Origin: Gammaproteobacteria bacterium
Lineage (GTDB): Bacteria > Pseudomonadota > Gammaproteobacteria > GRL18
Direction of reading: 5' to 3'
NCBI GenBank assembly: GCA_028571885.1
Contig: JAPVVU010000103.1
Span: 1 to 9,440 of the forward strand
Length of the DNA stretch: 9,440 nt
Below, one piece after another: positions 1 through 5,981 of the stretch. Numbering within the stretch: the first letter of the stretch is position 1; each line of letters opens with the position of its first letter. The notes under the pieces are model-generated. The model worked only from the letters and a program-made list of their open reading frames with translations, did no database searches and had not been told where the DNA came from. The translations under genes and the position numbers were made by a program.

Positions 1-2
1 AA

Positions 3-248
3 GACAGTGCAAAAAAAATCTATCTGTTTACCCAAATTAACAATAGTACTGGTCAATCCATCGAACATCAATGGTGGTATCAGGGAAAAATGATCCATAA
101 AAAAAGTTTTACAGTCTTAGGAAAACGATGGCGTTGTTACTCCAGTAAAAATATCGACAAACTGCAACAGGGTAAGTGGTTAATAAAAGTTGTTGCTCAA
201 CAAGGTGACATCCTGTCAACAGTAAACTTCCATTATCAAGCCAATTGA
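3..248 (+). CDS. DUF2914-domain protein, C-terminal fragment (5' end outside window)
   Basis: The third forward frame is open from the window edge to a TGA at 246-248 and gives 81 residues. The visible part has the pattern I associate with DUF2914: a histidine followed by two tryptophans (EHQWWYQGK), a beta-strand, then GKRWRCYSSKNI, then GKWLIKVVAQQGDIL and a final strand ending FHYQAN. This family is a small beta-rich domain of unknown biochemical role, usually at the C-terminus of membrane or periplasmic proteins in proteobacteria. The spacing of aromatic residues and the RWR-YSS core are what I rely on. The N-terminal part, the start codon and any membrane anchor lie upstream of the window, so localisation cannot be judged. 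It is followed by 122 bp of non-coding DNA before the next gene on the same strand. Family assignment is from memory of the motif, not from a search. Confidence 0.72.
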   Translation, partial: DSAKKIYLFTQINNSTGQSIEHQWWYQGKMIHKKSFTVLGKRWRCYSSKNIDKLQQGKWLIKVVAQQGDILSTVNFHYQAN

Positions 249-317
249 AGCGATAACAAACTCAACAGATATTACGTAAAACCCGAAATCTAACACGTAT
301 CATTACGAACAGATTCA

Positions 318-335
318 TTAAAAGTTTTCTTTTAA
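318..335. promoter_or_regulatory. Perfect 7-bp dyad plus flanking direct repeats upstream of the small exported-protein gene
   Basis: TTAAAAG at 318-324 and CTTTTAA at 329-335 form a perfect inverted repeat with a 4-nt TTTT centre. It is flanked by two copies of AGATTCAT at 311-318 and 339-346, 28 bp apart. The block sits 35-60 bp before the start codon at 371, where a promoter or operator would be expected. I see no convincing -35/-10 pair, so its role is a guess. The region is AT-rich and short dyads can arise by chance. Confidence 0.25.
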
Positions 336-370
336 ACTAGATTCATACTTAATCAAAAGGAAAACAACTA

Positions 371-763
371 ATGAACACTTTAAAAGTCTCTCTGTTAAAA
401 ACAATGCTAACCTCTGCTCTTTTCGCTTCTGCTGCATTCTCAGCTTCTGTTCAGGCAGAACAACAATGGGATGATGCTTTATATAACATCATTCATCCTG
501 AGTCCGCTGATATTTTCAATGTTGGCGAATACAAAAAATCCACACAGGAAGGTGTTTTCAGCCTGAATGATGATTATAACAAGGATGCTGTCTGGAGTTA
601 TGAATTTGAACAATATGTTAACCCTGCAGATCTTCAACGTCCTGTACTAGCCAGTACCGACGATGTCAATCAATACATGGGCAGTCATCCTACTGCTGCG
701 GGTGACGGTACGCACCAGGTATTTTTCTACAATGAAACAGCAGGTGAGTATCATTTACAATAA
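371..763 (+). CDS. Small exported protein of unknown function (130 aa)
   Basis: I do not recognise the family. Residues 1-29 form a clear Sec signal peptide: Lys5 and Lys10 near the N-terminus, a hydrophobic stretch around 11-25, and an AxA-type site at SVQA just before Glu30. The mature part of about 101 residues is acidic, rich in Asp, Tyr, Asn and Gln, and has no cysteine, no further membrane segment and no lipobox. It is therefore most likely a soluble periplasmic or secreted protein. Visible landmarks are WDDALYNIIHPE (33-44), aromatic pairs around WSYEFEQY, and a hydrophobic-aromatic stretch (HQVFFYNE) near the C-terminus. An AAGGA ribosome-binding site at 357-361 lies 9 nt before the ATG, which supports this start. 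It stands alone, downstream of a DUF2914 gene and convergent with polA. Composition resembles its neighbours. The reading frame is surely a gene; function is unknown. Confidence 0.8.
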   Translation: MNTLKVSLLKTMLTSALFASAAFSASVQAEQQWDDALYNIIHPESADIFNVGEYKKSTQEGVFSLNDDYNKDAVWSYEFEQYVNPADLQRPVLASTDDVNQYMGSHPTAAGDGTHQVFFYNETAGEYHLQ

Positions 764-802
764 GAAAACAGGATGTAGAAAATAGCATCTAAAAAGAGCA
801 AC

Positions 803-874
803 CACACTAATTTTGGTCAATTGCAGGGTAAGCGTAGCCTGCCCTGCCTTACTCAATTGACCGGAATTAGTGTG
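803..874. repeat. 72-nt nested palindrome between the small exported-protein gene and polA; possible bidirectional terminator or REP-like element
   Basis: The outer arms at 803-822 and 855-874 pair over 20 positions, interrupted only by TT (813-814) facing GG (863-864). Inside lies a second hairpin at 823-847: GCAGGG/CCCTGC, extended inward with one G-U and one A-C, closing on a GTA triloop at 834-836. Seven bases (848-854) are left unpaired on one side. In plus-strand RNA the TT/GG positions become tolerated U-G wobbles, but in the polA transcript they are A-C mismatches. The structure thus folds best in the transcript of the exported-protein gene. The right arm covers the polA stop codon (867-869) and parts of its last two codons. 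No U-tract follows on the plus strand. On the minus strand a T5 run (791-795 complement) comes 7 nt after the stem, so weak termination of polA is possible. Confidence 0.6.
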
Positions 875-3659
875 CTTCATCCCAGTTATCACCAATGCCG
901 GCTTCAACGATTAACGGCACCTTAAGTTGAGCCGCATCACTCATGATACTCGTTATCTTTGCACGCGCATTATCAAGAATAGCTTCCGGCACCTCAAAAA
1001 CCAGTTCATCATGAACCTGCATGGTCATTAATATACCGTCAAAAGCCTGCCCTGAAACTGCTTCACTGGCCAGCCATTGATCCATGGCAAGCATCGCACG
1101 TTTAATGATATCTGCAGCACTTCCCTGCATGGGCGCATTAATAGCACTGCGTTCAGCATATTGACGCCGCTGACCATTGCGTGAATTTATTTCCGGAATA
1201 TAAAGTCTGCGGCCAAATACGGTTTCAACGTAACCCTGCTCCCTGGCCAGTTCACGCATTCTATCCATATAATCTTTCACGCCGGGATAACGCGAAAAAT
1301 AGAGATCAATATATCCCTGTGCATCCTTTCTGCCAACATCCAGTTGTTTTGCCAGACCAAAGGCTGACATACCATAAATCAAACCAAAGTTAATAGCCTT
1401 AGCACTGCGGCGTTGCTCCGTACTCACTGATTCCAGCTCTAGACCAAACACTTCAGCGGCTGTAGCACGATGCACATCAAGACCCTGTGCAAAGGCATCC
1501 AGCAACCCTTTATCTTCTGAAAGGTGAGCCATAATACGCAATTCAATCTGAGAATAATCCGCAGCGACAATTTTCTTTCCCGCCGATGCAATAAATGCCT
1601 GACGTACTTTTCTGCCCTGTTCTGTTCGAATAGGAATATTCTGCAGGTTGGGTTCAGTTGATGACAGCCTGCCTGTCACTGCGACCGCCTGATTGTAAGA
1701 AGTATGAACCCGACCGGTTTTTGCATCAATCTGTAATGGCAGCTTATCAGTATAGGTTGATTTTAGTTTTGCCAGCGAACGATGTTTCAGAATCAGTTTC
1801 GGCATCGGATAATCAAGTGCCAGTTCCTGCAAAACGGATTCTGATGTCGAGGGCTGCCCTTTGGGTGTTTTTGACTTGACCGGCAGCCCCATTTTTTCAA
1901 AAAGAATGGTTTGAATCTGCTTAGGCGATGCCATATTAAAGGCATCGCCCGCCATTTCAAAAGCTTCTGTTTCAATTTTTTTAAGCTGCAGTGCTATCTC
2001 CTGACTTTGCTGATGCAGCAGGCTGGCATCGACGAGCACACCATTACGCTCAATACGGGATAATACCGATAAGAGGGGTAACTCCACTTCACAGAAGAGT
2101 TTTTTCAAACTCGCCTGCTCTTCTAATTTTGGCCAGAGCGTTTCATGCAGACGCAAGGTAATATCCGCATCTTCTGCCGCATAAGGCGCAGCCTGCGCAA
2201 CGGGGACGTCATCAAAACGCAATTGTTTAACGCCCTTCCCGGCAACATCTTCATACTTGGTGGTCTGATAGCTCAGATACTTGAGCGCCAGTGCATCCAT
2301 ATTATGCCGGGTAGCCGTGCTGTCCAGAACATAGGATTCCAGCATGGTATCAAAGGCTATTCCCTGCAGAGTGATGCCGTGGTTTAATAATACATTACGG
2401 TCGTATTTTAGATTCTGTCCTACTTTAGCCTTATCAGGATCTTCCAGCAGCGGTTTCAGACGCGCCAGCACCTCATCCCGATTCAGTTGTTCAGGTGCTT
2501 CAACATCTTTATGGATTAAGGGGATATAAGCGGCTTTTCCACATTCAACGGCAAAAGAAACACCGACAATTTCTGCCTGCATATAATCCAGCGAGGTTGT
2601 TTCCGTATCAAAGGCAATTAATTCTGCCTGTTGTAATTGTTTTTCCCAGACAGCAAAGGTGTCCCAGCTGGTAATGGTAGTATATTCACCTTTGTCGTTT
2701 TTTTGCGGGCCGCAGTCAGCCTCATCACCAATGAGCATTTCCTGTTGTGTTCCCGTAATTTCTTTGCTCTGCTCTTTTTTTAAGAGATGTGATAACCAGG
2801 TTTTAAATTCTAATTCACTATAGAGGGCTTTTAATTTTTCTGAATCAGGTTCACTCATGTAAAGTTGTTCAATGGTTTCATCCATTGCAACATCCAGTTT
2901 AATGGTAACCAGTTCAAAGGACAGCTTTAGCTGCTCCAGAGAAGATCGCAGGTTTTCACCCACTTTGCCTTTAAATGCTTCTGAGTGGTCAATAATGTTG
3001 GCTACGCTGTCATATTCCTGCAGCCATTTGACGGCAGTCTTAGGACCCACTTTTGCCACGCCGGGGATGTTATCAGAGGTATCGCCAATGAGAGCAAGAT
3101 AGTCTCTGATCTGTTCAGGTGTGACACCAAATTTTGTCTTAACGCCATCAATATCCATTATCTGGTTTTTCATCGTATCAACCAGAGAAACCCGCTCATT
3201 AACTAATTGAGCCATATCCTTATCACCCGTTGAAATAATGACATCTAAACCTTTTTCAGCAGCCTGTACCGCTAAAGTACCGATCACATCATCCGCTTCC
3301 ACTCCCGGGATGGCGATTAATGGAAAACCCAGTGCTCTGATTACTTCATGCAGCGGTTCAATCTGACAACGTAAATCATCGGGCATAGAGGGCCGATGGG
3401 CTTTATATTCTGGAAACATATCATCACGAAAGGTCTTGCCTTTGGCATCAAAGATCATCGCCACTCGTTGTGTAGGATAATCATTGAGCAGGCGTTTGAG
3501 CATGTTCACTACGCCATAAACAGCACCCGTCGGCATGCCTTTGGAATTATTTAATCCCGGCATGGCATGAAAAGCACGATACAGGTAGGATGAGCCATCC
3601 ACCAGCACCAGCTGCTTATCCGATGCTGAATGTTCGGTGGTCTTTGTCGTACCCGGCAT
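867..3659 (-). CDS. polA: DNA polymerase I with 5'-3' and 3'-5' exonuclease domains
   Basis: This is a full-length Pol I of 930 residues (E. coli 928), acting in Okazaki-fragment maturation and excision repair. The 5' nuclease domain occupies about 15-290, with LVDGSSYLYRAFHA (19-32), FDAKG (Asp71), EADD (121-124), DKD (146-148) and GDTSDNIPG (192-200). The proofreading domain lies at about 330-515 and keeps its acidic residues: DTETT (Asp351, Glu353), NLKYD (Asp420) and YAAEDAD (Tyr493, Asp497). The polymerase domain shows motif A DYSQIELR (Asp701), motif B RRSAKAINFGLIYG (Lys754, Phe758, Tyr762) and motif C QVHDELVFE (His883, Asp884). Phe758 matches the E. coli Phe762 position. All three activities therefore look intact. 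The ATG has a weak AGGA 11 nt upstream. The C-terminus NWDEAH matches the family end, so the gene is not truncated by the palindrome that overlaps its last codons. Confidence 0.99.
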   Translation of the reverse strand: MPGTTKTTEHSASDKQLVLVDGSSYLYRAFHAMPGLNNSKGMPTGAVYGVVNMLKRLLNDYPTQRVAMIFDAKGKTFRDDMFPEYKAHRPSMPDDLRCQIEPLHEVIRALGFPLIAIPGVEADDVIGTLAVQAAEKGLDVIISTGDKDMAQLVNERVSLVDTMKNQIMDIDGVKTKFGVTPEQIRDYLALIGDTSDNIPGVAKVGPKTAVKWLQEYDSVANIIDHSEAFKGKVGENLRSSLEQLKLSFELVTIKLDVAMDETIEQLYMSEPDSEKLKALYSELEFKTWLSHLLKKEQSKEITGTQQEMLIGDEADCGPQKNDKGEYTTITSWDTFAVWEKQLQQAELIAFDTETTSLDYMQAEIVGVSFAVECGKAAYIPLIHKDVEAPEQLNRDEVLARLKPLLEDPDKAKVGQNLKYDRNVLLNHGITLQGIAFDTMLESYVLDSTATRHNMDALALKYLSYQTTKYEDVAGKGVKQLRFDDVPVAQAAPYAAEDADITLRLHETLWPKLEEQASLKKLFCEVELPLLSVLSRIERNGVLVDASLLHQQSQEIALQLKKIETEAFEMAGDAFNMASPKQIQTILFEKMGLPVKSKTPKGQPSTSESVLQELALDYPMPKLILKHRSLAKLKSTYTDKLPLQIDAKTGRVHTSYNQAVAVTGRLSSTEPNLQNIPIRTEQGRKVRQAFIASAGKKIVAADYSQIELRIMAHLSEDKGLLDAFAQGLDVHRATAAEVFGLELESVSTEQRRSAKAINFGLIYGMSAFGLAKQLDVGRKDAQGYIDLYFSRYPGVKDYMDRMRELAREQGYVETVFGRRLYIPEINSRNGQRRQYAERSAINAPMQGSAADIIKRAMLAMDQWLASEAVSGQAFDGILMTMQVHDELVFEVPEAILDNARAKITSIMSDAAQLKVPLIVEAGIGDNWDEAH

Positions 3660-3683
3660 AATTTTTTTAATCCTGTTGTTTTG

Positions 3684-3696
3684 AACGCTCAGCGTT
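3684..3696. promoter_or_regulatory. Perfect 13-nt dyad in the polA leader, operator-like
   Basis: AACGCT and AGCGTT flank a single central base, an uninterrupted palindrome 16 bp downstream of the candidate polA -10 box and 25 bp upstream of the polA start codon. A one-base loop cannot form an RNA hairpin with a full stem, so if functional it is more likely a protein-binding DNA site. No known regulator site is recognised in it. Confidence 0.3.
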
Positions 3697-3711
3697 ATTA
3701 GTTAAGCAAGG

Positions 3712-3741
3712 ATTATACTGCCTAAAGGCGCTTTGAGTAAA
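3712..3741 (-). promoter_or_regulatory. Predicted sigma-70 promoter for polA
   Basis: On the minus strand a perfect TATAAT (complement of 3712-3717) is preceded, 18 bp upstream, by TTTACT (complement of 3736-3741), a four-of-six match to the -35 consensus. The distance to the polA ATG gives a leader of roughly 45 nt. The spacer contains a small palindrome, GCCTAAAGGC (3720-3729). Transcription would start near 3705. Confidence 0.5.
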
Positions 3742-3793
3742 TGTTGCTGAAAGATGCATTCCCTATTTAATTAGTCTCTCATATATAGGATTT

Positions 3794-4342
3794 TCAGCCT
3801 TTAAAAGCATGTTTAGAATTAAGGTACGCCAACTCCTGAGGTGTACTTTGGCGATTTAAGATAGTATTTCGATGGGGAAAACGGCCAAATTGGCGAATGA
3901 TCTCTCGATGATGCCGGGCAAATCGACTATTCGATTCCAGTTCGGCCTGTTCAAAGAGTTGAACAGAGAGATGCTGATCGGCTGAATTTTCACTGTGCAT
4001 CAGCGGCATATACAAAAAAGAGAGTTTATCTATGGCTATTTGTTTGTCCAATTTATTATCAATTGCCTGACGAGTAATTTGCACAGCAAGCTGCTCTGTG
4101 TGAAAACTTTTAGCCTGATTACGGAACATGTTTAAGGGTAATTGATCCAGGATTATCACCAGCGCTAAAGCGCCTTGTGCCGTTTCAGCCCAATGATTTA
4201 AATCGCCTGAGGCGGCACTTTCCCATAAAGACTCAAATTTATCTCTGATTTCAGTATCCAGTTCAGGTGTGGAGCGAAACCAGTGTTTTTTGATTCGCTC
4301 ACTATACCAGTAGTCGAGAATAGTGTCGGGGGTAATAGCCAT
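3794..4342 (-). CDS. DUF924 family protein (182 aa)
   Basis: This is a complete member of DUF924, a helical family of about 180 residues that is common in proteobacteria and also occurs in eukaryotes, with no established biochemical role as far as I know. Structures are described as TPR-like alpha-helical folds. Family landmarks are visible in order: ILDYWYSE near the N-terminus, LDQLPLNMFR (65-74), FLYMPLMHSE (109-118), FGRFPHRN (152-159) and STPQELAYL (166-174). There is no signal peptide or membrane segment, so it is probably cytosolic. The start at 4342 is well supported by AGGAG (complement of 4348-4352) 5 nt upstream. It lies 134 bp upstream of polA on the same strand. Because polA has its own good -10 box, the two may be transcribed separately. 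It is divergent from the NorEF-like pair. Confidence 0.93.
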   Translation of the reverse strand: MAITPDTILDYWYSERIKKHWFRSTPELDTEIRDKFESLWESAASGDLNHWAETAQGALALVIILDQLPLNMFRNQAKSFHTEQLAVQITRQAIDNKLDKQIAIDKLSFLYMPLMHSENSADQHLSVQLFEQAELESNSRFARHHREIIRQFGRFPHRNTILNRQSTPQELAYLNSKHAFKG

Positions 4343-4376
4343 CGCTTCTCCTGATTTACCTCTGTCCCATCAATAG

Positions 4377-4382
4377 ATTATA
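4377..4382 (-). promoter_or_regulatory. Candidate -10 box for the DUF924 gene
   Basis: A perfect TATAAT on the minus strand lies 35 bp upstream of the DUF924 start codon. No good -35 hexamer is found at 16-18 bp spacing, so the assignment rests on the -10 box and its position alone. Confidence 0.3.
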
Positions 4383-4433
4383 TACCCCTTTCAGGTTTTT
4401 TCGCTTACTGGCCATGTATGATATGCTTAAACC

Positions 4434-4463
4434 TGGAATAAGCAGATTTGGAATAAGCAGATA
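4434..4463 (+). repeat. 15-bp tandem duplication upstream of the norE-like gene
   Basis: Two adjacent copies of TGGAATAAGCAGATT (4434-4448) and TGGAATAAGCAGATA (4449-4463) differ only at the last base. They lie 28-58 bp before the start codon of the subunit III-like gene, in the divergent intergenic region. The pair could be replication slippage or a two-site binding motif; nothing in the sequence decides between these. Confidence 0.6.
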
Positions 4464-4491
4464 AATTTATAATTCTTGCCGGATAAAACAG

Positions 4492-5109
4492 ATGAGCAGT
4501 ATGACATTGACTAATCCAGTACAGGCAACCCTGGATGGTGCTGAGCTGCATAAAAAGCACTATGGTATCGGCAATTTTGCTATCTGGTTTCTTATCTATA
4601 TTGAACTCACTGAATTTGCCTTTTTCTTTATTGTTTTTTTAATCGGAAAATCACATTACCCGGACATCTTTTATCAGGGTCCAACCAGGCTTAATACTAT
4701 TGCGGGTATGCTCAACACCCTGATTTTAATCACCGGCAGTTTTTGTGTCGCCAGAGCTGTCTCTGCGATAAAACAAGATCAGCGCAATACGACCATACTG
4801 TTCCTCTGGCTCACCTTTGTGATGGGAGCAATGTATTGCATAGTGAAAATCTGGGAATATCAGTGGAACGTACAGTCTGGTTTTGACTCTTCCAGTAATT
4901 ACTTTTTTGGTGTTTATTATTATCTGACCTTTAATCATTTTGTACATGTTTTGATGGCTATGTCCGTTATCTTATGGGTAACTATCGGCATGCATCTGGG
5001 GCACTATAGTTCAAAACACCATGCCACACTTGAAAGTGCAGGCTTATATTGGCATATGATCGATTTAGTCTGGATTGTCATATTTCCTCTGCTGTATGTC
5101 CTCAGATAA
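4492..5109 (+). CDS. norE: Haem-copper oxidase subunit III family protein, NorE-like
   Basis: A 205-residue integral membrane protein of the cytochrome c oxidase subunit III superfamily. Five membrane segments are apparent at about 29-52, 67-90, 101-121, 138-166 and 184-204. This fits the short five-helix form seen in NorE rather than the seven-helix CoxC. The C-terminal signature GLYWHMIDLVWIVIFPL (184-200), with His188 and Asp191, and FNHFVHVLMA (147-156) are typical of the family. In denitrifiers NorE accompanies nitric oxide reductase and is thought to assist activity or assembly rather than carry cofactors. The next gene encodes its usual small partner, separated by 12 bp. No norC, norB, coxA or coxB is present here. 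The start at 4492 has GGA 8 nt upstream; the ATG at 4501 is an alternative. The superfamily is sure; the specific NorE function is inferred from length and pairing. Confidence 0.85.
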   Translation: MSSMTLTNPVQATLDGAELHKKHYGIGNFAIWFLIYIELTEFAFFFIVFLIGKSHYPDIFYQGPTRLNTIAGMLNTLILITGSFCVARAVSAIKQDQRNTTILFLWLTFVMGAMYCIVKIWEYQWNVQSGFDSSSNYFFGVYYYLTFNHFVHVLMAMSVILWVTIGMHLGHYSSKHHATLESAGLYWHMIDLVWIVIFPLLYVLR

Positions 5110-5121
5110 GGAATGTCCTCA

Positions 5122-5460
5122 ATGAATAAAATGCAAATGAAACAATTGCTTGAAAAGCTATCGCTGCACTTATCAGGAAAGCGACGAATTAATCTTTTTT
5201 GGCTCATTTTAGTGGCATTAACGCTGTTTGCGACTTTTATTGCCGAAGCTGCAACACCCAGCAACTTTATTATCCTGCTTATCTGCTTCACCATTTCGAT
5301 TAAAGGCCGTTTTATTATCGATGAGTTTATGGGCTTACGCGAAGCAATTCCAATTATTCGCTATACCATCCATTCATACTTTATTCTATTGCCTGTTTTT
5401 ATTGCGCTATGCATTATTTTTCCTGAAATTCTGGCAGAATTGACTACAATGGAACAATAG
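5122..5460 (+). CDS. norF: Cytochrome c oxidase subunit IV-like / NorF-like small membrane protein
   Basis: A small membrane protein of 112 residues from the preferred start. It has three hydrophobic segments at about 24-42, 46-60 and 84-103. Between the second and third is IKGRFIIDEFMGLREA (60-75), which matches the conserved K-G-R..I-D-x-F-M-x-L-R signature of prokaryotic oxidase subunit IV/NorF proteins. It follows the NorE-like gene closely, the arrangement found in norEF operons, and probably forms a complex with it in the inner membrane. The start was chosen by ribosome-binding site: AAGGA at 5108-5112 is 9 nt before the ATG at 5122, while it directly abuts the in-frame ATG at 5113, which is too close. 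Using 5113 would add three residues (MSS). It carries no known catalytic residues, and a role in nitric oxide reductase maturation is inference. Confidence 0.82.
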   Translation: MNKMQMKQLLEKLSLHLSGKRRINLFWLILVALTLFATFIAEAATPSNFIILLICFTISIKGRFIIDEFMGLREAIPIIRYTIHSYFILLPVFIALCIIFPEILAELTTMEQ

Positions 5461-5511
5461 GCTGATTTTTAAAAATTTTGTCCTGGTCAGCTCATGTTTA
5501 CTAAATATGCG

Positions 5512-5549
5512 ACAACGTACATTGTTATGCTCGGTGATTTTGGTACACT
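5512..5549 (+). promoter_or_regulatory. Candidate promoter with overlapping dyad for DUF2782-thrB
   Basis: TTGTTA (5522-5527) and TACACT (5544-5549) are spaced by 16 bp, and a TGG precedes the latter as an extended -10. Each hexamer matches consensus at four of six positions. A near-perfect 14-nt dyad, ACAACGTACATTGT (5512-5525, one mismatched pair), overlaps the -35 element, the classic position of a repressor site. Downstream in the leader, ATTGCTG (5565-5571) and CAGCAAT (5586-5592) could form a 7-bp hairpin with a 14-nt loop. The rest of the 164-bp gap shows nothing clear. Confidence 0.35.
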
Positions 5550-5624
5550 AGGCGGGTTTTCAGAATTGCTGGCTTGCTAATTATTCAGCAATCTTAAAAA
5601 AAGGAATTATAGTGAGGAGTTTCA

Positions 5625-5981
5625 ATGAATAAAAAATATTTTTTATTTTTAATCAGTGCCCTGTTAATAGCTTCATTTTCTGCCATCAGTACCACAGTTT
5701 TTGCCCAGGACAACAGCACTGAAGAAGGCGAAGAAAAAACCAAACCTGATGCCGATAAAGTCAATCCTCTTGATCATGTTGATATTAATATTATCAAACG
5801 AGAAGACAGAACTATTGAAACTCATAGTGTGAATGGTATCGTCTATAAGGTTAAAGTAATGCCCAACAAGGGACCGGCCTATTATCTCTATGATACCGAT
5901 GGTGATGGTTCTCTGGAAACACGCTCAAATAGAGAGCTCAGTGAAACAACCGTGCAGCAATGGAAAATATTTGAGTGGTAA
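5625..5981 (+). CDS. DUF2782 exported protein
   Basis: A 118-residue protein with a signal peptide (hydrophobic 5-25, probable cleavage after VFA27), an acidic linker rich in Glu, Asp and Lys (28-47), and a compact C-terminal domain (about 48-118) matching DUF2782. Landmarks are the VNGIVYKVKVMPNKGPAYYL run (69-88) followed by DTDGDGSLE (90-98) and a final WKIFEW. The D-x-D-x-D-G pattern (Asp90, Asp92, Asp94, Gly95) resembles the first half of an EF-hand loop, but Ser101 replaces the acidic residue expected at loop position 12. Function is unknown; it is probably periplasmic. A strong GAGGAG at 5614-5619 lies 5 nt before the ATG. Its stop codon directly abuts the thrB start, so the two are co-transcribed and probably translationally coupled. 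In Pseudomonas the homologue likewise sits between polA and thrB. Confidence 0.9.
   Translation: MNKKYFLFLISALLIASFSAISTTVFAQDNSTEEGEEKTKPDADKVNPLDHVDINIIKREDRTIETHSVNGIVYKVKVMPNKGPAYYLYDTDGDGSLETRSNRELSETTVQQWKIFEW

Noticed and set aside
764..866. A possible Spot 42-like small RNA downstream of polA, as in E. coli.
   Set aside because: Apart from the palindrome there is no promoter, no U-tract terminator in the right orientation and no resemblance to Spot 42 that I can see.
867..3659. Plus-strand open frames of 60-80 codons opposite polA (for example 1181-1393, 1658-1879, 2145-2387, 2872-3102).
   Set aside because: They are antisense shadows of a clearly conserved gene, lack ribosome-binding sites and show no recognisable domains.
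3751..3760. AAGATGCATT, resembling one half of an NsrR (nitric-oxide repressor) site, tempting because of the NorEF-like genes nearby.
   Set aside because: The second half-site is missing and it lies upstream of polA rather than upstream of norEF.
5113..5121. The upstream ATG at 5113 as the start of the NorF-like gene.
   Set aside because: The AAGGA ribosome-binding site ends at 5112 and would directly touch this codon; the ATG at 5122 has normal 9-nt spacing.
5004..5294. A 96-codon minus-strand frame across the norE/norF junction.
   Set aside because: It overlaps two well-supported membrane-protein genes, and its composition is explained by their complement.
5461..5491. GCTGA/TCAGC inverted repeat directly after norF as a terminator.
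   Set aside because: The stem is only 5 bp around a 21-nt interior and no T-run follows it.
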